Source: an uncultured Sphaerochaeta sp. (GTDB taxonomy: Bacteria; Spirochaetota; Spirochaetia; Sphaerochaetales; Sphaerochaetaceae). From it: a DNA stretch of 64,000 bases. Of the stretch, positions 9,501-17,715 are shown in pieces; positions within the stretch are counted from its first letter, which is position 1, and every line of letters begins with the position of its first letter. The translations under genes were made by a program, and so were the position numbers. The stretch covers positions 1-64,000 of the forward strand of contig NZ_OY781063.1 of NCBI RefSeq assembly GCF_963676285.1, in the 5' to 3' direction. The notes under the pieces were generated by a model. That model saw only the letters and a program-made list of their open reading frames with translations, was not told the DNA's origin and did no database searches.

Positions 9501-11217
9501 AAGGGCAAAGGCGGTACTCTCCCTCTCAGACATCCTCCTGTATGGCGAGGGAGGGATCGCTGACGGTGTGTATGCACTCTCTCTCGATAATCCAAAACTT
9601 TCCATTGAAAGTGACCTCCTCTCATTCAATTATGACCTGACAACACAGAACATCAACGGAGAAGCGGATCCAGCATTTGGTATCGGCTTATCTGTCGAAG
9701 GTTCTCTAGCAGATGAAGACTTTGGACTCCTCGTCGAGGATATACATTTTCCATTGAACCTGCTCAACCGCACATTCCTGAAACCAGTGTTCAGTTTCCT
9801 GGACGGCATTGCAGAAGGGGAAGTGTTCTTGGGTGGCAGCAAAGAGTCACCACGTCTCTATGGGCAGGTTTCTGTAAATTCATCCAGGATGGAATTGTTC
9901 TGGCTACCTGAAGATATCATTACCATGAAGAATATTACCGCCACTTTGGATGGAACACGAGCAATCACGCCAAATACTCCATTTTTCTCGACCAACAAGA
10001 TTACAGGAAAAACCGTTGAAGGCTACGGCAACCTTGGAGCAAATTTCGATGGATTGCGTCTACTCAATTACGAGATACATGCTGACAGTGGCAATGAGAT
10101 GCTCTATGTATGGATTCCCATGCAAGGTTTTGATGTTGATATCCGCACCTATGCCGGGGGCACCTTCAACCTATTTGGTGTGGGCTTTGAGACATGGCTC
10201 GATGGAGAGGTTACCATCCAGGACACCACAATCAGCTTGGGAATCAAGGATCTTCCGTACTGGTATGTCGCAAACAACCTCACGACTACTGATTTCTCTG
10301 TAGTTACCGGAAGGAATGTCTCCTTCTTCTATCCAAATACACCGAATCCATTCATCCAGGCAACCATCACAGAGAACCAGAATATCAATTTCACCTACGA
10401 TCATATTACCGACGATTTCGTGATCGATGGAAACCTATCTTTCAGGAGTGGAGAGTTCTACTACTTCCAGAAAAACTTCTTTATCACTGAAGGCTCTCTC
10501 TCGCTTCATACCGATGCTCTCTCCGGGCAGAACACCATCCAGCCAACCATCAATCTGAGAGCAAAATTAACAGATTTTGATGCACAGGGGAATAGGGTGG
10601 ATATCTTCCTGGTACTCCGTGAGTCAAGCCTCACCAACCTCAACCCACAATTCGAATCGACACCACCTAAGGATGTGAACGAAATACTCGAGATCCTTGG
10701 TCAGTCAATCCTTCCTACCGGAGCGTATGGACAGGTAAACCTCTACAGTGTTGCAAGTCTTGCAGCAGCAGCTACCGATGTTGCTGAACGACTGGGATAT
10801 TTGCAGACCAGTCAATCAACCTTGCTTACCGATTCAATCCGTATCTCATTGGGACTTGATATGTTCTCCATCCGTAGCAATATCCTGCAAAATATCCTCA
10901 TCGATGCTCTTCCTGGAGGAAGCTTGGCCAATCTCAGCCCACTTGCTCGATACCTGAACAATACCACCATTTTCATGGGTAAGTACGTAGGTGAGCAGTT
11001 CTTTTTGCAGGCATTGATCCACCTTACTGCCACCGATGGTACAAAAGCCACCAGAACGTTCATATCCCCCGATCTCTCACTTGATCTTGAACTGTCACTT
11101 GACTGGCAGAATCCCATAGGTACATTCTCCTTCTTTACCCAACCCAATGAGTTGTCGTTTATCAATATTTTAGATACCATTGGTTTTAGTGTAACCAGAA
11201 GGTTTGTTCTGCGTTAA
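6577..11217 (+). CDS. tamB: TamB-like translocation/assembly module protein (DUF490)
   Basis: A 1546-residue protein with one N-terminal membrane anchor (about residues 10-30, ISVLVLVSCAILTLWGMVYL). A very long beta-rich repetitive region follows, and then a C-terminal TamB/DUF490 domain (about 1150-1546) ending in the aromatic FVLR. Such proteins bridge the inner and outer membranes and work with BamA/TamA in outer-membrane biogenesis or lipid transport. bamA follows 23 bases later, as in other spirochaetes. The start is GTG at 6577. A TATACT hexamer at 6549-6554 could be its -10, but the -35 is poor. Confidence 0.88.
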   Translation: MRYHTTLKDIAISVLVLVSCAILTLWGMVYLDMRNPSRYLSDYLISSLEQRSSFTFSATGIERTFLKDLIILNPSLEKDEKVLASAEEGTIKGGIPLLVQSLMQGNKRVSLELEKVQVQLDETSSLSGSGNESSEILSRWLQENTFQVHSDSLEGSFSTSSFTADVHQAAFNFEIQKGDSLPSLQARAGGVSLQIGSTDVALEETILNLNKEGTVSFTSSLSTLAAKQGSGSMENLVAQGSITGFNLPADVGLLSLSAANFEALLPSLSFSIPEFSGTVSLEQGSPQLATLSFDKMIMRSNQMELYAPTTTLQGSWSEGQLSLGAATKEGEPLAFILDTLSLDSNNLILNARYQSEGENIEASVLLNQITYQREDLTARLDSVSISGDAQLKDTVLESASANMTSSSSFSLLSEGIEAASPLTSTIRYEKDRSALSASLTFGELISSFTEGPLYTRLSYQGNVLGRQLQGEISLDERFNLLSVYNLPLEEVGSLHISSRMDEFPLSFLSPTITRYAPFLQPYYDEATNLTGNISFQSETGQGSVIPFDGTLAIDLALRQMKIGKVELDSGFIFQGYVEKDILDVEALTIATSGYRLVYTGETDLSDWLPSGQLDLFRSFDGQLLGSVNFFDEPPKQYRFKMTTPFERSLFIEGIVSSSPQNLLIGDAQLGIFDTLYPFSFLLQTSTLQLSIMQEDAFSLSTNLAPPIMAEITSNSLTLPNRGFFAKAGISGKTLLAFNNTRSWSIDSDLLTIGNVAFQNHIYTLQTPISITQGSITLPEIVLTDEQGIELNSALSYRGTDFLTLATQSFLAPFDASFTLESNEERKIAISLMGDEQRISTVIKLTELPLDRFSTVGEGVVVNLDILGYTDLKKTISTDGLLQIRKGEGTFSTKIEASNTTLNLFDSQFSQGDISYEGNLLLINGNKALSEGVLSHIRHLSYKDQQSKVNYTLALDLGKMETLFDLPSALAPIREGRAKAVLSLSDILLYGEGGIADGVYALSLDNPKLSIESDLLSFNYDLTTQNINGEADPAFGIGLSVEGSLADEDFGLLVEDIHFPLNLLNRTFLKPVFSFLDGIAEGEVFLGGSKESPRLYGQVSVNSSRMELFWLPEDIITMKNITATLDGTRAITPNTPFFSTNKITGKTVEGYGNLGANFDGLRLLNYEIHADSGNEMLYVWIPMQGFDVDIRTYAGGTFNLFGVGFETWLDGEVTIQDTTISLGIKDLPYWYVANNLTTTDFSVVTGRNVSFFYPNTPNPFIQATITENQNINFTYDHITDDFVIDGNLSFRSGEFYYFQKNFFITEGSLSLHTDALSGQNTIQPTINLRAKLTDFDAQGNRVDIFLVLRESSLTNLNPQFESTPPKDVNEILEILGQSILPTGAYGQVNLYSVASLAAAATDVAERLGYLQTSQSTLLTDSIRISLGLDMFSIRSNILQNILIDALPGGSLANLSPLARYLNNTTIFMGKYVGEQFFLQALIHLTATDGTKATRTFISPDLSLDLELSLDWQNPIGTFSFFTQPNELSFINILDTIGFSVTRRFVLR

Positions 11218-11240
11218 ACAAGCATATACGAGGAGCTATC

Positions 11241-13814
11241 ATGAACATACGGAAATCGCGCCGACTCTTTTGCGCAATCCTTATCATTCTTTTTTCCCTT
11301 TCCCTGCTGAGTGCTGCTGAAGAGGCCCCATGGTACATCGGCAAGAGAATAGCAAACTTCTCCAATACAGGCTTGCAGAATGTCGATGAAAGCACGATCT
11401 TGGATATTCAATATGCATACTTGAATGAACCCTTTACTGATGAGTTGTTCAATGAATTGCAAGGAGAGCTTTATGCCCTCGATTATTTCTTGTATTTCCT
11501 TGCTGAAGCACAGCGTACGGGCGAGGGCAACAACGAACTGGAAATCGTAATGGAGTTTTATGAATTGCCCTATATCAATCAGGTTATGATTGAGGGCAAT
11601 ACAGGAATAAAGACGAAGAATATCAAGGAGGTCCTCCTCAGCGGGGAAGGAACCTTCCTACAGGAACAGAATATTGAACGTTCCAAGGAAGAGATCAGGA
11701 AGCTCTATGAAGAGAAAGGCTATGCCGATACGGAAATTTCTTCTTCTTATGAGATTGATGAAACCACAAATACTGTGAGTCTGGTGTTCACCATTGAAGA
11801 GAACAAGCAGAAGCGAATTGGTGAGATTATGTTTGAGGGCAATACAACACTTGCTAGTGACCAGCTTGAGAAACAGCTTTCCTCAAAAACCATCAGTTAC
11901 TTCAATAGCGGCTACTACAATCCATCGACCATTGAGACAGATAAACAGAACCTAATCACTTTTTACCAGAGCAATGGGTTTGTCGATGCCTCTATCTCAG
12001 ATGTGAGAACAGAAGATATCAGCAGAGAGGACGATGAATATACACGACTAAGGGTCATCTACCAGATTGAAGAAGGGGATCAGTGGAAATTTGGTGGTAT
12101 TCAGGTAGAAGGGAATACTGTATTCAGTGATGAACAGTTCCAGGCCCTTATCAATATGAAAGAAGGTGCTGTCCTTGATATCAGCCGAGTCCAGAAAGAG
12201 ATTGAGGCAGTGACTGACCTGTACTGGAACAATGGGTACATTTTCAATCTTATTTCCAGTGATATGGTACGTGATGAAGAAAACAAGGTTATCACCTTTA
12301 TCCTCACTGTGCAGGAAAACCAACAGGCCATTGTGGAAGATATCCGTATTGAGGGGCTTACCAAGACAAAACCGTATGTGTTTGAACGAGAATTGACGTT
12401 CAGTCGTGGTGATGTGTTCAGCAAGGAAGCCTTGATCAGAAGCGCACAAAACATCTACAACACACTTATTGTCACTGATGTCCAGTTTGACATTATCAAT
12501 GGTAGTGAAGAAGGGACTGTCGTTCCTGTCTACACCGTCGTTGAAGGGAACCAGATGGATATCCAGTTCGGTGCCACCTTTGGTGGAAATGTTGACGGTT
12601 TTCCTGTCTCAGGATTCCTCCAATGGTCGGACAAGAACCTTGGCGGAACAGGCAGGGACTTGGCGATAACCACCAACCTGAGTCCTGATACCCAGAATTT
12701 CTCCATCTCATTTACTGATGGTTGGTTCAAGGATTACCGTTGGTCGAATGGCTTGAGTTTCAACTTCGAGAGAAGCAAGAAGGAGAGTGTCCTGCAACGT
12801 GGAATTGGAAGTGATTACTATACTGGTCATGATGTTGCCATACTGGAGGATAATGCATATCCCCTTGGATATGACAGTTATCTCAGCTATCTGGCAGCAG
12901 ACAAGGCTCTACCCTCCAACTCCGATCTGATGAGTTATCTCTACTATCGAATATCCCTTGGGTATAACACCGGGTATACCTTCATGTTCCGTCCTGGTTC
13001 CCTCACCGTAGGAGGAGGGCTTTCCATCGGGCTTAACTATGCTGACTATAATCATTCTGTCTATGACCCTTATGAACGCTTGATCAAGTTATATGGCGAT
13101 AGTTGGAAATTCAGTAACCGACTCAGCCTTTCCTTTGCATGGGATGGACGTGACCGCATCGAGAATACCAGCAAGGGATACTACCTCAGCCAGAGTTTCA
13201 CCTATGCCGGTGGTATCCTTGGTGGACTATCCAACTACATCAAGACCTCTTCATCTGCTAGTGGATACATGACGCTCTTCTCGTTTGAGCTTGCAGAGAA
13301 GAATGCCAATGTAGTGTTGGGAGCCACAACCACCGTCAGTGCAATGCTGCCGCAGTACTATGACTATAATGGTAGATTTGATACGGGAGAGACTCAGAAA
13401 TGGGATTGGTACGATGCAAAACAGGGTGCCACTCGCTATGAGATGCTCTATATCGATGGCATGAATACCGGCCGTGGGTTCTCCGTGATCTTTGACCAGG
13501 CATACCTTTGGGACAACCAGGTTTCTATTAGTTGGCCTCTAGCCCACAATGTGCTCTCAGCAGAGATTTATGGTAGTGCCACAGGTGTGAGTACCGATTT
13601 GCAGAACATTGCTCCATCTTCACTTGCTTGGTACTACTCCATGGGAGCAGGAATCAAGTTAAAAGTACCTGGATTCCCGTTGGGATTGTACCTGGTGAAA
13701 AACGCAAGCTTTATTGATAATACCTTTGCATGGGATGGAGGAACCATCTTCAGGGGCAGCAGTGAAGACAGTGGCTTGAAACTGGTACTTGCGATCACTA
13801 CGACACTGTATTGA
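11241..13814 (+). CDS. bamA: Outer-membrane protein assembly factor BamA (Omp85)
   Basis: 857 residues. A signal peptide (about 1-25, ending LLSAAEE) is followed by repeated POTRA domains (about 30-430, with recurrent IxGNTx..y..I motifs such as IEGNTGIKTKNI, FEGNTTLASDQL and VEGNTVFSDEQF). A C-terminal beta-barrel (about 435-857) with GRGFS-type motif GMNTGRGFS ends in an aromatic residue (ITTTLY). It inserts beta-barrel proteins into the outer membrane. It lies between tamB and mutS, with AGGAG ahead of the ATG. The barrel shows that this organism has a diderm envelope. Confidence 0.93.
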   Translation: MNIRKSRRLFCAILIILFSLSLLSAAEEAPWYIGKRIANFSNTGLQNVDESTILDIQYAYLNEPFTDELFNELQGELYALDYFLYFLAEAQRTGEGNNELEIVMEFYELPYINQVMIEGNTGIKTKNIKEVLLSGEGTFLQEQNIERSKEEIRKLYEEKGYADTEISSSYEIDETTNTVSLVFTIEENKQKRIGEIMFEGNTTLASDQLEKQLSSKTISYFNSGYYNPSTIETDKQNLITFYQSNGFVDASISDVRTEDISREDDEYTRLRVIYQIEEGDQWKFGGIQVEGNTVFSDEQFQALINMKEGAVLDISRVQKEIEAVTDLYWNNGYIFNLISSDMVRDEENKVITFILTVQENQQAIVEDIRIEGLTKTKPYVFERELTFSRGDVFSKEALIRSAQNIYNTLIVTDVQFDIINGSEEGTVVPVYTVVEGNQMDIQFGATFGGNVDGFPVSGFLQWSDKNLGGTGRDLAITTNLSPDTQNFSISFTDGWFKDYRWSNGLSFNFERSKKESVLQRGIGSDYYTGHDVAILEDNAYPLGYDSYLSYLAADKALPSNSDLMSYLYYRISLGYNTGYTFMFRPGSLTVGGGLSIGLNYADYNHSVYDPYERLIKLYGDSWKFSNRLSLSFAWDGRDRIENTSKGYYLSQSFTYAGGILGGLSNYIKTSSSASGYMTLFSFELAEKNANVVLGATTTVSAMLPQYYDYNGRFDTGETQKWDWYDAKQGATRYEMLYIDGMNTGRGFSVIFDQAYLWDNQVSISWPLAHNVLSAEIYGSATGVSTDLQNIAPSSLAWYYSMGAGIKLKVPGFPLGLYLVKNASFIDNTFAWDGGTIFRGSSEDSGLKLVLAITTTLY

Positions 13815-13816
13815 GT

Positions 13817-16417
13817 ATGAGTTCTAAAGATACGTTAACTCCCATGATGGTCCAGTACCATCAGATCAAGGAGCAACACCAAGGGGAAGTACTGTTCTTC
13901 CGCCTTGGTGATTTCTATGAGATGTTTGAGGATGATGCCCGGGAAGTTTCCCGCCTCCTCAACCTAACCCTCACCAAGCGCAATGGTCAGCCGATGTGTG
14001 GCATTCCGTATCATGCAGCAAAAACCTATATTAAACGATTGCTGGAAGCAGGACGGAAAATTGCCATCTGTGAGCAGACGAGCCTCAACCAAGATGGTGG
14101 AAAAAAGCTGGCAACCCGTGAAGTGGTACAGGTCATCACACCTGCAACAGTCATTGAAGATGACTACCTCGATGCAGAACAATCCAGTTATGTCTTGAGC
14201 ATCTCATTCCAGAAACAGGGTATTTCTGTTAGCTATGCAGACATCACCACAGGCGAGTTCTCATTGAGGACTGTGGGGAAAGATCATAACTATGGTTCGT
14301 TGCTTGCTGTATTGGAACAAGTTCGGCCCAGGGAACTCTTGGTAAATGAGGATGATTATTTTCTCTACCAGGACTACCAGGAATTGCTAGCCTCTCAGCA
14401 AGCAATGGTAAGCAAGCTTCCGCCTTGGAGATTTTCCATTGCTGATGGATACAGTTTGCTTTGCAACCATATAGGAAGTACGAGCTTGAAAGCCTTTTCC
14501 CTGGAAGGAAAGGATCATCGCCTATCCAGCGCTGGGGCTCTGCTCTGGTATTTGAGAGAGACAGCAAAGACAAGCTTGAACCAGATTGACTCATATACAG
14601 TGGTTGAAGAAACACAATTTCTGCATATCGATGAGGCAAGCCGAAAAAGTCTTGAGTTGGTAAGCAATACCAATGATGGAAGTGAGAAATTCACGCTTTT
14701 CTCTGCGATCAATGCCACGCTCACCAGCATGGGTACCCGTCAGTTGAAAAACTGGATTACACAAGCCTTGACAGATATTGAACAAATTCTCTTTCGCCAA
14801 AGATGGGTTGAGATGCTTTTTCTTGACCGAGATGAGCTGGGAAGGGTCAGGTCAATTCTCAAACAGGTATTGGATATCCAGCGCTTGACTTCCCGTATTG
14901 CCATGAATAGGCAGGTTCCCAGGGACCTGACAGGGATTGCCCAGACCATCTCAGCCTTTTTCCAATTGGTTGACGAACGGTACCAGGATCTCCTTCCCTC
15001 CAAGCTGGATGAATCGCAGCTTAAGATGTTGCTCCAGCTTGCAAGTGAAATCCAGGAAGCCATCAATGACCAGTGGCAGGGTCCATTCGAGGAAGGAAAG
15101 GTCATCCGTAAAGGGTTTGATGCACAACTGGATGCCCTTAGAGGTACTAAATCTGGGGGTAAGGAGCTGCTGGACTCCTATCTCAAGCAATTGAAGGAAG
15201 AAACCGGAATTCCTACAATAAAGCTCTCTTCCAACAAGATCCTCGGCCATTATATAGAGGTTACCAAAACTCATGCCTCAAAGGTTCCCTCCACCTTCTA
15301 TCGCAAACAAACGTTGGTGAATGCCGAGAGGTTCACAAGTGATGAATTGATCAAACTGGAGCAACAAATCCTTGAGAGTGCAGCCTTGGCTGAAGAGAGG
15401 GAGAAGGAAGTCTACGAAACATTGGTATCCAAGACCAGGGACTTGCAACAGATTCTACTTTCCATCAGTGCTTTCCTCAGTGACCTGGATTGTTTGCAGG
15501 GCTTTGCCAGTACGGCAATCACTCACCAGTATACAAAACCCATATTCACTGATGAGGATGTACTTACCCTGGAAGGGGCAAGACATCCAGTGGTGGAACA
15601 ACATCTCACCCCTGGTGGTTTTGTTGCCAATGACTTGACTATCAGAAGCAATGGCAAACGGTTCTGTTTAATCACAGGCCCCAACATGGCAGGGAAATCA
15701 ACCTTTCTCAGACAGAGTGCATTGTTGGTTCTCCTTGCGCAAATCGGTAGTTTTGTCCCTGCAACGAAAGCTAAGCTTGGCATCATCGATCGTCTCTATT
15801 GCAGGGTAGGAGCGAGTGACAATCTTGCCCGTGGTGAGTCCACCTTCCTTGTCGAGATGCAGGAAGCAGCGCATATTCTCAGAACAGCAACAAGGCATTC
15901 CCTGGTAATCGTTGATGAACTGGGCAGGGGTACCAGCACCCAGGATGGGATGTCGATTGCTTATGCCATGATGCAGAAACTTCTCTCCATGGATTGCAAG
16001 ACACTGTTTGCTACTCACTACCATGAGCTTGCCCGAATTGATACCAGCGCCATCCAACTCTTGACGTTGCAGGTAAGTGAGATAGGTGGGGAAGTGAAGT
16101 TCCTGAGGAGAGTCATTGAGGGAATTGCAAATAGTTCCTATGGATTGAACGTTGCACGAATGGCAGGCGTTGGACGTGATGTCATCCGCCAAGCTCGCCA
16201 ATTCCAGAAACAACACTTTGCTGAGTATGACCTGGCTGCCATGCAACCTGATCTGTTCAGTGCTGCTGCTCAGCAGGAAGAACTTCCATACAGTGATCTT
16301 GATGCAAATGAAAGGGAAGTCATCGATGCATTGGAATCATTCATCATTGACCAATCATCTCCCTTGGAGGCGCTCTTGTTGTTGAAGGATTTACAGGAGA
16401 GATTGCAAGCAAGATAG
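13817..16417 (+). CDS. mutS: DNA mismatch repair protein MutS
   Basis: About 866 residues. The N-terminal mismatch-contact motif GDFYEMFEDDA carries the Phe-x-Glu that reads mispairs. The C-terminal ATPase has Walker A (GPNMAGKSTFLRQ), the DELGRGTST Walker B/signature segment, and FATHYHEL. A short C-terminal tail follows. The start is uncertain: TTG at 13811 overlaps the bamA stop, but ATG at 13817 gives the more typical N-terminus. No strong SD is visible, so translation may be coupled to bamA. Confidence 0.95.
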   Translation: MSSKDTLTPMMVQYHQIKEQHQGEVLFFRLGDFYEMFEDDAREVSRLLNLTLTKRNGQPMCGIPYHAAKTYIKRLLEAGRKIAICEQTSLNQDGGKKLATREVVQVITPATVIEDDYLDAEQSSYVLSISFQKQGISVSYADITTGEFSLRTVGKDHNYGSLLAVLEQVRPRELLVNEDDYFLYQDYQELLASQQAMVSKLPPWRFSIADGYSLLCNHIGSTSLKAFSLEGKDHRLSSAGALLWYLRETAKTSLNQIDSYTVVEETQFLHIDEASRKSLELVSNTNDGSEKFTLFSAINATLTSMGTRQLKNWITQALTDIEQILFRQRWVEMLFLDRDELGRVRSILKQVLDIQRLTSRIAMNRQVPRDLTGIAQTISAFFQLVDERYQDLLPSKLDESQLKMLLQLASEIQEAINDQWQGPFEEGKVIRKGFDAQLDALRGTKSGGKELLDSYLKQLKEETGIPTIKLSSNKILGHYIEVTKTHASKVPSTFYRKQTLVNAERFTSDELIKLEQQILESAALAEEREKEVYETLVSKTRDLQQILLSISAFLSDLDCLQGFASTAITHQYTKPIFTDEDVLTLEGARHPVVEQHLTPGGFVANDLTIRSNGKRFCLITGPNMAGKSTFLRQSALLVLLAQIGSFVPATKAKLGIIDRLYCRVGASDNLARGESTFLVEMQEAAHILRTATRHSLVIVDELGRGTSTQDGMSIAYAMMQKLLSMDCKTLFATHYHELARIDTSAIQLLTLQVSEIGGEVKFLRRVIEGIANSSYGLNVARMAGVGRDVIRQARQFQKQHFAEYDLAAMQPDLFSAAAQQEELPYSDLDANEREVIDALESFIIDQSSPLEALLLLKDLQERLQAR

Positions 16418-16439
16418 CCACCTATCCTTCTTAAGGAGT

Positions 16440-17096
16440 ATGTGGTGTCATCTATGCAAGAAACTTTCTGATACAACACTATGTCCAACCTGTGAGGAAG
16501 CCATTCGGAAGACTGGATATGAGTCTCTGTTCACACATCGCTGTCCAGTCTGTGGACAACCTGTGCTTGATGCCACCTATGCTTGTCCTTTCTGCAATGA
16601 GGGAATACTTTCCTATGGCCCTTATGGAAAAACACTTGCCTCTTTGATTAAATGCTTCAAGTTTGGGGGAGATCGGTCGCTGACACCTCTCCTCTCTGGG
16701 TTATATCTACCTCTAATAAAAAGAGTGACATCTCCGATCATTATTCCGATACCTTGTTCCATTGAAGGATATAGGAGAAGGGGTTTTGACCAGAGTATGG
16801 TCATTGCTTCCTATTTGGCAAGAATGGAGGGATTTGCCTATCTTTCTCTTTTCAACAGACACAAGGGAATGCAACACAAATTCCTATCGAAGGAACAACG
16901 ATTGGGTGAACAGGCTATACAGCTGACACATTCCAAGAAAAAACATCACCATTTTGTACATTTTCTGTCCGCAGGATATACCGCTGTACTCCTTGATGAT
17001 GTAAAGGCCACAGGAGCAACATCACGAAGGGCAAGGGAACTGCTGGAGTCTCATTTTGGATGTAAAGCAACGATAATCGTACTTGCTGATGTCTAG
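16440..17096 (+). CDS. ComF family phosphoribosyltransferase-like protein
   Basis: 218 residues. Two N-terminal CxxC pairs (CHLC...CPTC and CPVC...CPFC) make a zinc-ribbon. The C-terminal half is a type I phosphoribosyltransferase fold with the PRPP loop VLLDDVKATGATSRRA; the usual form is DDVxTTGAT, so the lysine-alanine pair is a small deviation. RRGFDQS (RGFNQ in the family) is also present. ComF proteins support DNA uptake in naturally competent bacteria, but many non-competent genomes carry homologues of unknown role. The SD AAGGAG is only one base from the ATG, so the true start context is odd. Confidence 0.85.
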   Translation: MWCHLCKKLSDTTLCPTCEEAIRKTGYESLFTHRCPVCGQPVLDATYACPFCNEGILSYGPYGKTLASLIKCFKFGGDRSLTPLLSGLYLPLIKRVTSPIIIPIPCSIEGYRRRGFDQSMVIASYLARMEGFAYLSLFNRHKGMQHKFLSKEQRLGEQAIQLTHSKKKHHHFVHFLSAGYTAVLLDDVKATGATSRRARELLESHFGCKATIIVLADV

Positions 17097-17110
17097 GTAT
17101 ACAAGCATCG

Positions 17111-17139
17111 TTGACAAAGATCCTTGTTATCGATATTAT
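17111..17139 (+). promoter_or_regulatory. Strong sigma-70-type promoter of the rimP-nusA-infB operon
   Basis: TTGACA at 17111-17116, a 17-bp spacer, and TATTAT at 17134-17139. This is the best housekeeping promoter I found in the window. Transcription should start near 17146, leaving a leader of about 70 bases before rimP. Confidence 0.8.
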
Positions 17140-17163
17140 TTTAACAGGATTAGTTGTTTATTG

Positions 17164-17192
17164 GGGATCGCCAACAGGCGCATCCCTTTTTT
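17164..17192 (+). terminator. Intrinsic terminator/attenuator in the rimP leader
   Basis: GGGATCGCC pairs with GGCGCATCCC (one bulged C) around an AACA loop and is followed at once by six T residues. It lies between the promoter at 17111 and the rimP start at 17215, so it should act as an early terminator, i.e. an attenuator, for the whole operon. Confidence 0.7.
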
Positions 17193-17214
17193 ATGAACTT
17201 TTTTCAGGAGTAGT

Positions 17215-17715
17215 ATGATACAGAAAGGAATAGAAGAAACACCTTTGTTTCGTGAATACGATCCTCTGCTGAGTGCAATGGGCATTACATTGGTGGACAT
17301 CAATGAGATTGACCGCGGAAGCAGTGTACTGGTTACCATTGTAATCATGGCAAAGGATGAAGAAGTAAATGTCGACCACTGTGCAAAGGTATACCGATTG
17401 GTATATCCGCGAATGGAACTGACATTAGGGGAGCGTGACCTACAACTCGAGGTAACCACCCCAGGCCTTCAGCGAACAATCAAGGATAGCTATGAGTTCA
17501 GCTTGTTTACCGGCAAGCGTGTACGGGTTTATGATACGAGCAAGACGGCATGGGTAAGTGGTATCATCAAAACATGTGATGACCATTCGCTTACGCTTGA
17601 CGAGGTATTTATTGAGGATGAAAAAAAGATGATTGAAACAATGGTTGTTGAGTTGGCTTCTATCCAAAAGGCTAAACTCGACTATAGATGGGAGGACAAT
17701 TCACATGGCAACTGA
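17215..17715 (+). CDS. rimP: Ribosome maturation factor RimP
   Basis: 166 residues, needed for 30S subunit maturation. The family pattern is visible: an N-terminal segment ending GITLVDINEID, the central CAKVYRLV and LEVTTPGLQR(T)I, which corresponds to the conserved LEVSSPGLDR motif, and a C-terminal SH3-like barrel. An AGGAG SD lies 4 bases before the ATG. It overlaps nusA by 11 bases, the standard rimP-nusA order. Confidence 0.93.
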   Translation: MIQKGIEETPLFREYDPLLSAMGITLVDINEIDRGSSVLVTIVIMAKDEEVNVDHCAKVYRLVYPRMELTLGERDLQLEVTTPGLQRTIKDSYEFSLFTGKRVRVYDTSKTAWVSGIIKTCDDHSLTLDEVFIEDEKKMIETMVVELASIQKAKLDYRWEDNSHGN

